Shown here piece after piece: positions 26,631 through 35,317 of a stretch of 64,000 nucleotides of DNA. The first letter of the stretch is position 1. Each line of letters begins with the position of its first letter. A program made the position numbers and the translations under genes. This DNA is from Chryseobacterium candidae (GTDB lineage Bacteria; Bacteroidota; Bacteroidia; Flavobacteriales; Weeksellaceae), in the NCBI RefSeq assembly GCF_004916905.1, contig NZ_SDLV01000047.1:1-64000 (forward strand), in the 5' to 3' direction. Below the pieces are notes generated by a model. That model did not search any database. It was not told the origin of the DNA and saw only the letters and a list, made by a program, of their open reading frames with translations.

Positions 26631-27032
26631 TCAGGGATTAGGGGTTGAGGTTAAGCCATCACGGTTTGTCATTCTTACGATAAGATAGAGAATCAGACAT
26701 CCTACAGCGTAGCACAGATTATCAATCCACGAGAAAGAATTTCCGATGACAATATACATCAGGCTTCCAGGACGGAAGCCTAGTTTTTCTGCGATATGGA
26801 AATATTGTGCAAATTCTACCGCAAAGGAAAAAATCAGAATTCCCAGAATCAGTTTCTGATCATTTACTTTTATAAAACTTTTTACAAACGTGTAAAGAAG
26901 CATAACCACAATCACATCCCCAAGATAAGCTCTCACGAAGAAAATATCACTTAGTTTGTTGGCAATCAATACTTCTACAAGAAAAATAAATACGGTGAGA
27001 AGCAGATACTTCAGGCTGAACTGGAATTTCAT
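26631..27032 (-). CDS. DUF2809/VanZ-like membrane protein
   Basis: The 133-aa protein has four hydrophobic segments and the DUF2809 pattern SFAVEFAQYFHIAEKLGFRPGSLMYIVIGNSFSWIDNLCYAVG, related to VanZ-type proteins. The role is unknown. It ends 24 bp from the convergent lipoprotein gene; the spacer is a low-complexity run of degenerate TAGGG-like units. Confidence 0.75.
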   Translation of the reverse strand: MKFQFSLKYLLLTVFIFLVEVLIANKLSDIFFVRAYLGDVIVVMLLYTFVKSFIKVNDQKLILGILIFSFAVEFAQYFHIAEKLGFRPGSLMYIVIGNSFSWIDNLCYAVGCLILYLIVRMTNRDGLTSTPNP

Positions 27033-27200
27033 TTCAAATTGAGTTTAAGGCATAAAAAATTGGTGTTCCGGGAAACCTCTGTCTGTTCCGCTTTAAGAAC
27101 TGTAAAGAACAGAAATACTTTTAATACTTTCATCATTTCTAAAATAGAAGAAATTATAATTCAACAATATACAAAAATGAAATTTATAGCTTAAAAATTA

Positions 27201-27233
27201 TTTGTATCATTAATTCTTTTTTTGATACTTTTA
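27201..27233 (+). promoter_or_regulatory. Putative promoter of the lipoprotein gene at 27253
   Basis: TTTG at 27201-27204 and TACTTTTA at 27226-27233 match the Bacteroidota -33/-7 pattern with a 21-nt spacer and one mismatch in the -7 box. Confidence 0.45.
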
Positions 27234-27252
27234 CAGCCTTAGAAAATAAATC

Positions 27253-28083
27253 ATGAAAAAAACTTATTTACTTCTGCCAATCTTCTTTTTGGCTTCATGT
27301 TCAAGCAGCAATGACGATGATACTTCAACAGGTAATAACGGAAACAATAACAACAATGATCCGGTTTTGGTAACCAAAATGACTATGGATGGTGATGTTT
27401 TAACGTTTAGCTATAACGGTTCAAAAATTTCTCAGATAAAAAACATTACAGAAGGAAGTGTAACTACATTTATCTATTCAGGTGATCTGATCTCACAATC
27501 TGTAGTTAATGGTTCAAATACTGCTCTTACTACTAAATTTACCTATGACAGTAATAACAGGCTAATTAAAAAAACAACTTCAGGAACTGATTTCGGAGGG
27601 GCTTGGAACTCAGAATCCAATTATACTTACCAAGCTAATAACAATGTAAAAATTACATATACCGCAACTTCCTCAGCATCAACAAGAAGCGAAACCAGAA
27701 ATGCAATTTTGAATGCTGATGGTTCGATGAGCAGCTGGACGGGTACTCTTTCAAGAACTCAGAATAATACTACTGAAACCGGAAGCTCTATCTTAAAAAC
27801 AGTGGTATATGACTCCAAAAATGCTCCTCTAAAAAATATAACAGGATATTTAAAGATTATTGATAATGAAGATGAAAGTGGATCTGCCCACAATACATTA
27901 AGCTATAACCACATCATCAGTTATAATAACGGAATCGGAACTGAATGGACCATATTTAAATCTAATTTCGAATATAATTCCAGCGGTTATCCTACAAAAG
28001 AAATCCGAAGCTATTATGATAAAACAGGGACTACCACTACAGGTTCCACAGACGTTAATACTTACGAATACAATCATTTATAA
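27253..28083 (+). CDS. Hypothetical lipoprotein with repeated YNG/YDS strand units
   Basis: The 276-aa protein has a lipobox (PIFFLASCSSS), an Asn/Gly-rich linker, then repeating aromatic strand units (FSYNGSKISQI, FIYSGDLISQS, FTYDSNNRLIKK, YEYNHL at the end). These resemble the YD-like repeats in Bacteroidota surface lipoproteins. It is probably surface-exposed or periplasmic. A strong terminator follows directly. Confidence 0.65.
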   Translation: MKKTYLLLPIFFLASCSSSNDDDTSTGNNGNNNNNDPVLVTKMTMDGDVLTFSYNGSKISQIKNITEGSVTTFIYSGDLISQSVVNGSNTALTTKFTYDSNNRLIKKTTSGTDFGGAWNSESNYTYQANNNVKITYTATSSASTRSETRNAILNADGSMSSWTGTLSRTQNNTTETGSSILKTVVYDSKNAPLKNITGYLKIIDNEDESGSAHNTLSYNHIISYNNGIGTEWTIFKSNFEYNSSGYPTKEIRSYYDKTGTTTTGSTDVNTYEYNHL

Positions 28084-28087
28084 TACA

Positions 28088-28114
28088 AGAGAGCCGCTAA
28101 GGCTCTTTTTTTTT
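28088..28114 (+). terminator. Rho-independent terminator
   Basis: AGAGCC / GGCTCT stem with a 5-nt loop, then nine T, directly after the lipoprotein stop. Confidence 0.9.
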
Positions 28115-28196
28115 GCAGACATGTTGATTTTTTCACAAGTAGTAGAATTACACAGGTGATTTTTATATTATTGAGTTGAATGAAACTAAAAATACC

Positions 28197-28364
28197 ATGA
28201 AAAAATCAAACATTCAGAAAAGAAAATTAAGCAAAATGGAGCTTAAAGAAATCAGTGGCGGCTCTAACAGACCTGTCTGCCCAAGAGTAATAAGCTGTAC
28301 AGATCCTCATACCGGAGAAGAACGGTATGGAGTTCCGGGGATGCAGGATGGATTTTGCTGCTAA
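28197..28364 (+). CDS. Short double-glycine leader peptide
   Basis: The product is about 55 aa. The leader MKKSNIQKRKLSKMELKEIS ends in GG, a classical cleavage site for peptidase-type ABC exporters. The tail of about 33 residues has four Cys (PVCPRVISC and a final CC). ATG at 28197 fits the leader better than 28176. No transporter or modification enzyme is near. A secreted signalling or bacteriocin-like peptide is plausible. Confidence 0.65.
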   Translation: MKKSNIQKRKLSKMELKEISGGSNRPVCPRVISCTDPHTGEERYGVPGMQDGFCC

Positions 28365-28381
28365 TACAGAATAACCGTAAA

Positions 28382-28416
28382 AAAAATGATTGGATTAGCC
28401 TCCAATCATTTTTTTT
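28382..28416. terminator. Bidirectional terminator overlapping the mutS stop
   Basis: AAAAATGATTGGA / TCCAATCATTTTT, a 13-bp stem with flanking A and T runs, works in both directions. On the minus strand it contains the last codons and stop of mutS (28395). Confidence 0.85.
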
Positions 28417-30986
28417 ATCGCATTCAGCTTCATTAAAGCTTCAATGGGTGTCAAAGTATTGATATCTATTTTCGTCAGTTCTTCACGGATATTCTCCAGA
28501 ACAGGATCATCCAGCTGAAAGAATGAAAGCTGCATATTTTCCTCAGTCACTCTTTTGATACTCTCAGAAGTACTACCGCTTCCCTGCGTTCTGCTTGCTT
28601 CAAGAGTTTTAAGAATCTCATTCGCTCTGTTGACCACTTTGGCAGGCATTCCGGCCAGTTTTGCCACATGAATACCAAAGCTGTGCTCGCTTCCACCCGG
28701 AACTAATTTTCTCAGGAAAATAATATTCCCTTTGTTTTCCTGAATAGAAACGTGGAAATTTTTCACCCTTTCGAAATTCACTGTCATTTCATTCAGTTCA
28801 TGATAATGCGTTGCAAATAGAGTTTTAGCCTGCGTTGGATGCTGGTGAAGATATTCTGCAATGGCCCATGCAATAGAAACCCCGTCATACGTGGAAGTTC
28901 CACGGCCGATTTCATCCAATAAGATCAGGCTTCGTTCTGAAATATTATTCAAAATATTGGCTGCTTCATTCATTTCTACCATAAAAGTAGATTCTCCGGC
29001 AGAAATATTATCGGTAGCTCCTACCCTTGTAAAGATTTTATCCAGCAATCCGATCTCCGCATGTTTTGCAGGCACAAAACTTCCGATCTGAGCCAAAAGG
29101 CATACAATAGCCGTCTGACGCAAGATAGCCGATTTACCCGCCATGTTAGGTCCTGTTACCATGATAATCTGCTGGGAATCTTTATCCAGGAATATGTCAT
29201 TCGGGATGTATTTTTCTCCTAACGGAAGGGCATTTTCTATAATCGGGTGTCTGGCTTCTTTTAAATCTATAGCATAGCCGTCATTCAGAACAGGCCTTGT
29301 ATAACTCTCAGAAACAGCCAGTTCAGACAATCCTGCAGCCACATCAAGTTGGGCAATGATATTGGAATTCCCTTGAATCTGATCAATATAAACCATGGTT
29401 TCCGCACATACATTTCTATATAGGGAAGTTTCCAGAACGCCTATTTTTTCTTCGGCTCCTAAGATCTGATTTTCGTATTCCTTCAGTTCTTCGGTAATGT
29501 ATCTTTCAGCATTTACTAAGGTTTGCTTTCTCACCCAGTCATCAGGTACTTTATCTTTATGGGTATTCCTGACTTCAATATAGTATCCGAAAACGTTGTT
29601 AAAATCAATTTTAAGACTGGTGATCCCTGTTCTTTCAATCTCTCTCTGGCACATTTCATCCAGGAAACCCCGTCCTTTGCTCTGAAGGTTTCTCAATCTG
29701 TCAAGCTCTTCAGAAATCCCTTCTTTAATGATATTTCCTTTCGCAATATTTACCGGAAGCTCTTCATTAAGGTGATTCTGCAAAAATTTAATCAGTTCTT
29801 CAAGATCAAATAAAGGATCTAACCAAGCCAGCACATCTGCATAAGGGTGCAATAACGCCTTGATTTTATGAATATTAATTAAACTTTGGCGTAAATATCC
29901 CAGTTCTTTAGGTGAAATTTTCTCTGCAGCCAGTTTTCCCATCAATCTGTCAAGATCAGAAATGGATTTTAAAAGCTGGCAGATTTCATATTTAAGAGCA
30001 TCATTTTCGTTTAAAAAGTCAATCAGGGAAAGTCTTCTCATAATCTCGTCCACAGATTTTAAAGGAAGAATGATTCTCCTTCTCAATAATCTTCCTCCCA
30101 TTGGAGTAGAAGTCTTATCAATGATATCCAGCAGAGATTTCCCTTGTGGATTGCTTGGATAAACGATTTCAAGATTTCTCAGGGTGAAATTATCCATCAT
30201 CAGATAATCTTCCTGCGGAATGATCTGCAATTTGGTAATATGGGCAAGCAGATTATGATGGGTATCTTCTACGAGATACGCAAAAATAGCTCCTGCAGCT
30301 GTAATCGCCAAGGGAAGATTTTCCACACCAAAACCTTTTAAAGAATTGGTTTTAAAGTGATTGGTCAGTTTTTCGTAGGCAAAATTATACTGGAAAGTCC
30401 AGTCTTCAAGCTTAAAGGCATTTTTATTTTTGATCTGTTCCGGAATCTGTGTGCTTCTCTGGAAAATAATCTCACTCGGATCAAAGGTATTGATGATGTG
30501 CAAAAGCTTTTCCAGGTTTCCTTCACTTACCAGAAACTCTCCTGTAGAAATATCCACTAAAGCAATCCCATACTTCTCTTTTTCTTTGTGTAATGATAGA
30601 AGGAAGTTGTTCTTTTTAGAATTCAAAACCTGATCATTGAAAGTAACTCCCGGAGTAACCAGCTCAGTGACACCACGTTTCACAATTCCTTTCACCATCT
30701 TAGGGTCCTCCAGCTGATCGCAGATGGCTACCCTCATTCCTGCTCTTACCAGCTTGGGAAGATAAGAATCTATGGAATGATGTGGAAATCCTGCAAGTTC
30801 TACACTGCCTTCTCCATTATTTCTTTTGGTAAGAACAATACCCAGAATCTGGGATGTTTTCACGGCATCCTGCCCAAAAGTTTCATAAAAGTCTCCCACT
30901 CTGAAAAGTAAAAGCGCATCCGGATATTTACCCTTGATGGTATTATACTGAGTCATTAGCGGAGTTTCCTTCTTCGTTTTTGCCAT
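28395..30986 (-). CDS. mutS: DNA mismatch repair protein MutS
   Basis: The 863-aa protein has the mismatch-reading motif GDFYETFG near residue 37 (Phe and Glu contact the mispair), the connector and lever domains, the Walker A loop GPNMAGKSA around 610-620, DEIGRGTSTYDG (Walker B/signature) and the C-terminal helix-turn-helix. It recognises mispaired bases and recruits MutL. Length is standard. A minus-strand -7 box TAAATTTG is at 31003-31010, some 17 nt before the ATG. Confidence 0.97.
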   Translation of the reverse strand: MAKTKKETPLMTQYNTIKGKYPDALLLFRVGDFYETFGQDAVKTSQILGIVLTKRNNGEGSVELAGFPHHSIDSYLPKLVRAGMRVAICDQLEDPKMVKGIVKRGVTELVTPGVTFNDQVLNSKKNNFLLSLHKEKEKYGIALVDISTGEFLVSEGNLEKLLHIINTFDPSEIIFQRSTQIPEQIKNKNAFKLEDWTFQYNFAYEKLTNHFKTNSLKGFGVENLPLAITAAGAIFAYLVEDTHHNLLAHITKLQIIPQEDYLMMDNFTLRNLEIVYPSNPQGKSLLDIIDKTSTPMGGRLLRRRIILPLKSVDEIMRRLSLIDFLNENDALKYEICQLLKSISDLDRLMGKLAAEKISPKELGYLRQSLINIHKIKALLHPYADVLAWLDPLFDLEELIKFLQNHLNEELPVNIAKGNIIKEGISEELDRLRNLQSKGRGFLDEMCQREIERTGITSLKIDFNNVFGYYIEVRNTHKDKVPDDWVRKQTLVNAERYITEELKEYENQILGAEEKIGVLETSLYRNVCAETMVYIDQIQGNSNIIAQLDVAAGLSELAVSESYTRPVLNDGYAIDLKEARHPIIENALPLGEKYIPNDIFLDKDSQQIIMVTGPNMAGKSAILRQTAIVCLLAQIGSFVPAKHAEIGLLDKIFTRVGATDNISAGESTFMVEMNEAANILNNISERSLILLDEIGRGTSTYDGVSIAWAIAEYLHQHPTQAKTLFATHYHELNEMTVNFERVKNFHVSIQENKGNIIFLRKLVPGGSEHSFGIHVAKLAGMPAKVVNRANEILKTLEASRTQGSGSTSESIKRVTEENMQLSFFQLDDPVLENIREELTKIDINTLTPIEALMKLNAIKKMIGG

Positions 30987-31002
30987 AGTAAAAAATGAAC
31001 CC

Positions 31003-31010
31003 CAAATTTA
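31003..31010 (-). promoter_or_regulatory. Promoter -7 box of mutS
   Basis: The minus strand reads TAAATTTG, a perfect TAnnTTTG, placing transcription start about 9 nt before the ATG at 30986. Confidence 0.5.
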
Positions 31011-31112
31011 AAAAAATAAATTCAGGGTGAGGAAATTGTTTGCAGGTTAATCTTCCCGGCTTTTCTTTATCAGTAATTAATTGTACTTTTCACCCATCAA
31101 ATCACATTATTT

Positions 31113-31643
31113 ATGGAATTTCCTGTCTTAGAGACTGAAAGGCTTATTTTACGCCAGCTAACTTTTAATGATACCCAGGACCTGTTTGAATATTTTTCTC
31201 TGGATGAAGTTATGGAATATTATGATCTGGAAACCTTCAAAACAGAAGAAGACTCAATACATATTATCAGGCATTTTAACAGTGAATTCGAGCAAGGAAA
31301 GGGTTTAAGATGGGCTCTGGAGCTGAAATCCAATGGAAAAGTTATCGGAACCTGCGGCTATCACAACTGGCACAAAGAGCATTTCCGCGCTGAAATTGGT
31401 TATGAACTTAATCCTAAATTCTGGCAGCAATCCTATATGAAAGAAGCCATTCTTCCCATTTTAACCTATGGATTTGAAACCCTCCGGCTTCACCGTGTAG
31501 ATGCTTTCATAGACCCTTCCAATATTTCTTCCGAAAAGCTGCTGTCTTCTTTAAATTTCAGCAAAGAAGGAACGTTGAAAGATTATTTTTTTGAAAAAGG
31601 AAAATTCGTTGATGCAACGATCTTCGGGCTTATTAATAAATAG
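31113..31643 (+). CDS. GNAT-family N-acetyltransferase
   Basis: The 176-aa protein follows the RimJ/RimL pattern: ETERLILRQLTFND at the start, GTCGYHNWHKEHFRAEIGYEL in the middle and a C-terminal part with RVDAFIDPSNISSEKLLSSLNFSKEGTL. It transfers acetyl from acetyl-CoA to an amine, often a protein N-terminus. The substrate is unknown. Confidence 0.88.
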   Translation: MEFPVLETERLILRQLTFNDTQDLFEYFSLDEVMEYYDLETFKTEEDSIHIIRHFNSEFEQGKGLRWALELKSNGKVIGTCGYHNWHKEHFRAEIGYELNPKFWQQSYMKEAILPILTYGFETLRLHRVDAFIDPSNISSEKLLSSLNFSKEGTLKDYFFEKGKFVDATIFGLINK

Positions 31644-31775
31644 GCGGGAAGTCTGAAGATGGGTGATGGAAGTTTATATTGGTCGTTTAACTACTGATCA
31701 CCTTTAAATAAAAGGTAATCTGTTGATAATAGGCCGTAAACAATCTTCCAGCTTCCAGCCTCCTTCTTCCTTCCT
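31644..31775. repeat. Low-complexity spacer with degenerate CTTCCAGC units
   Basis: Between two convergent genes lie GGAAG-rich units near 31650-31672 and CTTCCAGCTTCCAGCCTCC near 31746-31764, which could pair imperfectly. A related spacer is at 32720-32870. No gene is visible. Confidence 0.4.
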
Positions 31776-32654
31776 TTATTTTCCTGCTTTCATATGTTTT
31801 TCCAAAGCCTCTGAACTTTTCCTATAGGCCCATTTCTGTTTGTAATTTACCCATTTGGCTTTGAAAAGTTTTCGCATCAGCTTATCCGTATACCTCATAA
31901 TAAAGACATGGTACAGCATACTGGCAAAAACATTGGGTTTATTGGGAAGCGCTCTTAGTGAAAGAGAAAAGCCAGGTTCCAGATATCTGTTGAAATGCCA
32001 GAATGCACCTGGAATAAAGAGGGCGTCGCCATGCTCCATGAAAATTTCGTATCCCCTGGCATATTTCAGTGCCGGAAACTTTTCGTAATCCGGATTTTCA
32101 TAATCGATCTCGTAAACGGTGTGTACAGACAAAGGCACTTTATATAAAAACGAAGACTGTTTCTGGTCAAATAATAAAATTCGTTTCTTTCCTTCGAAAT
32201 GAATATGCATAAAATCACCAAGATCCACATCATAATGCATTAAAACATGTGCCTCACTTCCCCCGAAGAATAATGTAGGAAGCCTTTTAAAGAACTTTAT
32301 TCCAAGATCAGGATAAATGAAGTTTTTAAGAAGTTCAGGAAGCCTGTCCGTAATGATATAAAAGAAAATTCGCAGATCTGAAGGTTTGCTTTTGATGGTA
32401 TCAATATAGTCCTTCATTTTCATACGGGTAACCGGAGCATCGGAACTTTTGGCAGCATCAGCCGGTTTGTTGTCATACAACGGAACTTCCTGATCTCCTG
32501 CCTTTTCTTTGATATAGGCAAGATTCCATTTATCAAAAGCATCCCATCGGCTGGCAAAATTCTTAATCAAAAGAGGTTTCTGCTTTTTAAAATAATTTTT
32601 CTGAAAATCTTCTTTACTGATATCATTTACAATATCTACGTTTTCGAGGATCAT
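31776..32654 (-). CDS. Cupin-like (JmjC-type) protein
   Basis: The 292-aa protein matches the cupin_8/JmjC group: KPLLIKNFASRWDAFDKWNL at the N-terminus, the metal triad start HYDVDLGDFMHIHFEGKKRILLFD (His-x-Asp near residue 140) and DALFIPGAFWHFNRYLEPG with the distal His. Such enzymes are Fe(II)/2-oxoglutarate hydroxylases of proteins or small molecules. The target is unknown. Confidence 0.82.
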   Translation of the reverse strand: MILENVDIVNDISKEDFQKNYFKKQKPLLIKNFASRWDAFDKWNLAYIKEKAGDQEVPLYDNKPADAAKSSDAPVTRMKMKDYIDTIKSKPSDLRIFFYIITDRLPELLKNFIYPDLGIKFFKRLPTLFFGGSEAHVLMHYDVDLGDFMHIHFEGKKRILLFDQKQSSFLYKVPLSVHTVYEIDYENPDYEKFPALKYARGYEIFMEHGDALFIPGAFWHFNRYLEPGFSLSLRALPNKPNVFASMLYHVFIMRYTDKLMRKLFKAKWVNYKQKWAYRKSSEALEKHMKAGK

Positions 32655-32719
32655 GTATTTTGTATTTAATGCGAAATAAAAATAGTGTTTTTTTAAAACC
32701 TGAGAAAATAAGATTAAAA

Positions 32720-32880
32720 GAGCCGGAAGCTGGGGGAACGATGCCGGGAGTTAAGATTTGCCTGCAAACGTCTGTAGATCAATCCACAAAACCTTTTTAC
32801 AGAAAACTTAGACTTCTTCTGCTTCAATAGCTTCCTTATTCCAGCTTCAGACTTCCTTACTTTATTAGCAGAGCTCAGAT
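32720..32880. repeat. Spacer with GGAAGC...GCTTCC-type degenerate inverted units
   Basis: GCCGGAAGCTGGGG near 32721 and CTTCCTTATTCCAGCTTCAGACTTCC near 32830-32856 are imperfectly complementary. The sequence resembles the spacer at 31644-31775. No gene is seen. Functions are unknown. Confidence 0.35.
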
Positions 32881-32888
32881 GAAAAATT

Positions 32889-32896
32889 TATATTTG
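32889..32896 (+). promoter_or_regulatory. Promoter -7 box of the bestrophin-type gene
   Basis: TATATTTG, a perfect TAnnTTTG, ends at 32896 and supports the ATG at 32914 over an earlier GTG start. Confidence 0.5.
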
Positions 32897-32913
32897 TGGT
32901 AATAAGTGAATTT

Positions 32914-33792
32914 ATGAGAGTCTACAATACCAAACATTTCATTAAAATCCTTTTCAGTTTACACAAAAGTGATACCTTAAAAATTCTTTTCCCGAGTATG
33001 ATCCTTGTTGGGATATACTCCTGGGGAATTCAGTATCTGGAAGTGGAATATCTGCATCTTACAACAAAATCAGGGGTAAGTAATGTAGGAATGATTCATT
33101 CTCTGCTGGGCTTTGTGCTGTCGCTTTTACTGGTTTTCAGGACCAATACCGCTTATGACAGATGGTGGGAAGGAAGAAAGCTTTGGGGAAAGCTTGTCAA
33201 CGATACCAGAAATTTTGCGATAAAAATCAATACAATACTTGGTGATAACCATCAGGATATTGAGCAGGTTGCAAGGTATTTAAAATTCTTCCCTCACTTT
33301 TTGGCCAAACATCTTTCCAAAGAGTCTACCAGGCTCGCTTTGGATGAAGATTTTTCTGAAATTGAACGTTCTTTAAAAAACCATGGTCCAAGCGAAATAA
33401 TTATCCTGTTAAGCCATAAACTGAATCAATTAAAAAAAGAAGGGAAAATTTCTGAAGTGGAAATGCTGTACTTAGATACCCAGCTTTCAGGCTTTCTGGA
33501 TGTTTGTGGAGGCTGTGAAAGAATCAAAAACACTCCGATTCCTTATTCTTATTCTTCTTTCATCAAGAAATTCATTATTCTGTATGTTTTTGCGCTGCCC
33601 ATTGCTTACGTTATTACGATTGGGCTTTTTATGATTCCGCTTACTGTTTTTGTCTATTATGTTTTGATGAGTCTTGAGCTTATTGCAGAAGAAATTGAAG
33701 ACCCTTTCAACAATGATGAAAATGATATTCCAATGGAGGCCTTAGCTCAGAATATTGAGAAGAATGTTCATCAGATTACGAGCAGAAAATAA
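32914..33792 (+). CDS. Bestrophin-family chloride channel-like protein
   Basis: The protein of about 292 aa has the bestrophin/UPF0187 pattern: membrane segments near residues 24-45 and 55-75, then FRTNTAYDRWWEGRKLWGKLVNDTRNF, and later PIPYSYSSFIKKFIILYVFALPIAYV and a C-terminal EEIEDPFNNDENDIPME. Bacterial members form pentameric ion channels. The start is set at 32914 because the promoter box ends at 32896. Confidence 0.88.
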   Translation: MRVYNTKHFIKILFSLHKSDTLKILFPSMILVGIYSWGIQYLEVEYLHLTTKSGVSNVGMIHSLLGFVLSLLLVFRTNTAYDRWWEGRKLWGKLVNDTRNFAIKINTILGDNHQDIEQVARYLKFFPHFLAKHLSKESTRLALDEDFSEIERSLKNHGPSEIIILLSHKLNQLKKEGKISEVEMLYLDTQLSGFLDVCGGCERIKNTPIPYSYSSFIKKFIILYVFALPIAYVITIGLFMIPLTVFVYYVLMSLELIAEEIEDPFNNDENDIPMEALAQNIEKNVHQITSRK

Positions 33793-33820
33793 AACCTTGT
33801 CTAAATGTTTTTGTCTATAT

Positions 33821-33851
33821 TTTGAACCCAAAAAACTATTTACTACTTTTG
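33821..33851 (+). promoter_or_regulatory. Bacteroidota promoter of the TrmH-type gene
   Basis: -33 TTTG at 33821-33824, a 19-nt spacer, and -7 TACTTTTG at 33844-33851. Both boxes are perfect. The leader to the start at 33945 is about 85 nt. Confidence 0.65.
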
Positions 33852-33944
33852 AATTAAGATAACGGAAAATGTCTTAATACTTATAAAAATAGCAAAGACA
33901 AACATCAGCAAAAAGAAAAAAATAATCTCACAAATAATATACAA

Positions 33945-34475
33945 TTGGTACAGAAACTAAAACTGGAAGAACTGAACAGAATAGATGTAGAAACATTTAA
34001 GAAGGCTGAAAAAATTCCGTTGGTCATCATTTTAGATAATATCAGAAGCATGCACAATGTGGGGGCAGCCTTCAGAACGGCAGACGCTTTTTTAGTTGAA
34101 AAAATAATCCTTTGCGGAATTACACCACAGCCACCCCACCGTGAAATTCATAAAGCGGCATTGGGAGCAACGGAAAGCGTAGACTGGTCTCATGAAACTG
34201 AAACCAATACAGCCATTGCTGATCTGAAAAGCAACGGGTACGAAATCATCGGGATTGAGCAGACTACCGGCAGCCAACTTATTACGGATTTTACCATTGA
34301 GCGGTCAAAAAAATATGCTTTGATTTTAGGAAACGAAGTAGAGGGAATCAGTGATGAGGTGCTTCCAAATATTGATGTATTTTTAGAAATTCCACAGCTT
34401 GGAACAAAACATTCTCTTAATGTAAGTGTGTGCGCCGGAATTGTGATGTGGGAATTTGCAAAAGCATTAAAATAA
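33945..34475 (+). CDS. SpoU/TrmH-family RNA methyltransferase
   Basis: The 176-aa protein has the SPOUT knot motifs: ILDNIRSMHNVGAAFRTADAF (motif 1), LILGNEVEGIS (motif 2) and IPQLGTKHSLNVSVCAGIVMWEF (motif 3). It methylates ribose 2'-OH in tRNA or rRNA using SAM. The start is TTG at 33945, as no upstream ATG exists in frame before a stop. The exact RNA target cannot be told. Confidence 0.9.
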   Translation: MVQKLKLEELNRIDVETFKKAEKIPLVIILDNIRSMHNVGAAFRTADAFLVEKIILCGITPQPPHREIHKAALGATESVDWSHETETNTAIADLKSNGYEIIGIEQTTGSQLITDFTIERSKKYALILGNEVEGISDEVLPNIDVFLEIPQLGTKHSLNVSVCAGIVMWEFAKALK

Positions 34476-34477
34476 AA

Positions 34478-34511
34478 AAACTGCATATGTCCTTAGTAGA
34501 CAGTGCAGTTT
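34478..34511 (+). terminator. Possible terminator or hairpin
   Basis: AAACTGCA / TGCAGTTT with an 18-nt loop follows the methyltransferase gene. The T tract is weak. Confidence 0.45.
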
Positions 34512-34662
34512 GAAATAAATCTAATAAAAAGTAAAAATGAAAGGCGACAAAGGTACTTTATTTTTTTTTACAAACAAATTTTGACGGCATTTTTTTTGTT
34601 TCATCTTAAAAAAAGTCGGGTTTTCAGAAAAAGTTTCGTTTAATTTTTTATAAATTAGCACA

Positions 34663-35316
34663 ATGTTTATCAAGGACTATATCTCAAAAGACTTTCCATG
34701 TTTTAGCCTTTCTGACTCCATAGAGTCGGCCAGAAACATATTGGAAGATTTCGGATATTCCCATGTTTTCATCAAAAAATCTCATCACTTCTACGGAGCT
34801 ATTGCAATGGACTTTCTGTATGAGGAAGATGGCGGAACACTGAAGGATCTGGAGCACCAGATTGAACGGTTTGCGATTCTGGAGGACAACAATGTTATGG
34901 ACAGCATCCGTCTGTTTTATACTTTCAGCTCCAATGTGATTCCTGTGATTAATAAAAATGAAAAATATCTGGGGTATATTACCTGTGAAGATGTTTTTCA
35001 GGACCTTTCCCGTTATCCTTTGTTTTCAGAAACAGGAGCTATTCTTACCGTAGAAACTCCGGCCAGAAAATATTCAATGACGGAAATTACCAATATTGTA
35101 GAAAGCAACAACTCAAAGTTTTACGGAGGGTTTATCAGCTTTATGTCTGAGGAGGTAGTTCAGGTCACAATAAAGATCAGTAATGAAAATCTGGCCTCGA
35201 TAGATGCTACATTTGACCGGTACGATTACAGAATTGTTGAAAAATATTATTCTGATGAAAAATCCGATCTGTTTAAAGACCGTTATGGTTTTTTACAAAA
35301 ATTCATAGAAATATAA
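34663..35316 (+). CDS. CBS-domain protein
   Basis: The 217-aa protein has a tandem CBS pair in the first 120 residues (SDSIESARNILEDFGYSHVFI; ILEDNNVMDSIRLFYTFSSNVIPVINKNEKYLGYITCEDVFQDL) and a C-terminal ACT-like half (MTEITNIVESNNSKFYGGFIS). CBS pairs bind adenosine nucleotides. The NAD kinase gene begins 1 bp after its stop, so the two probably act together and CBS ligand sensing may tune nicotinamide nucleotide metabolism. Confidence 0.85.
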   Translation: MFIKDYISKDFPCFSLSDSIESARNILEDFGYSHVFIKKSHHFYGAIAMDFLYEEDGGTLKDLEHQIERFAILEDNNVMDSIRLFYTFSSNVIPVINKNEKYLGYITCEDVFQDLSRYPLFSETGAILTVETPARKYSMTEITNIVESNNSKFYGGFISFMSEEVVQVTIKISNENLASIDATFDRYDYRIVEKYYSDEKSDLFKDRYGFLQKFIEI

Positions 35317-35317
35317 C

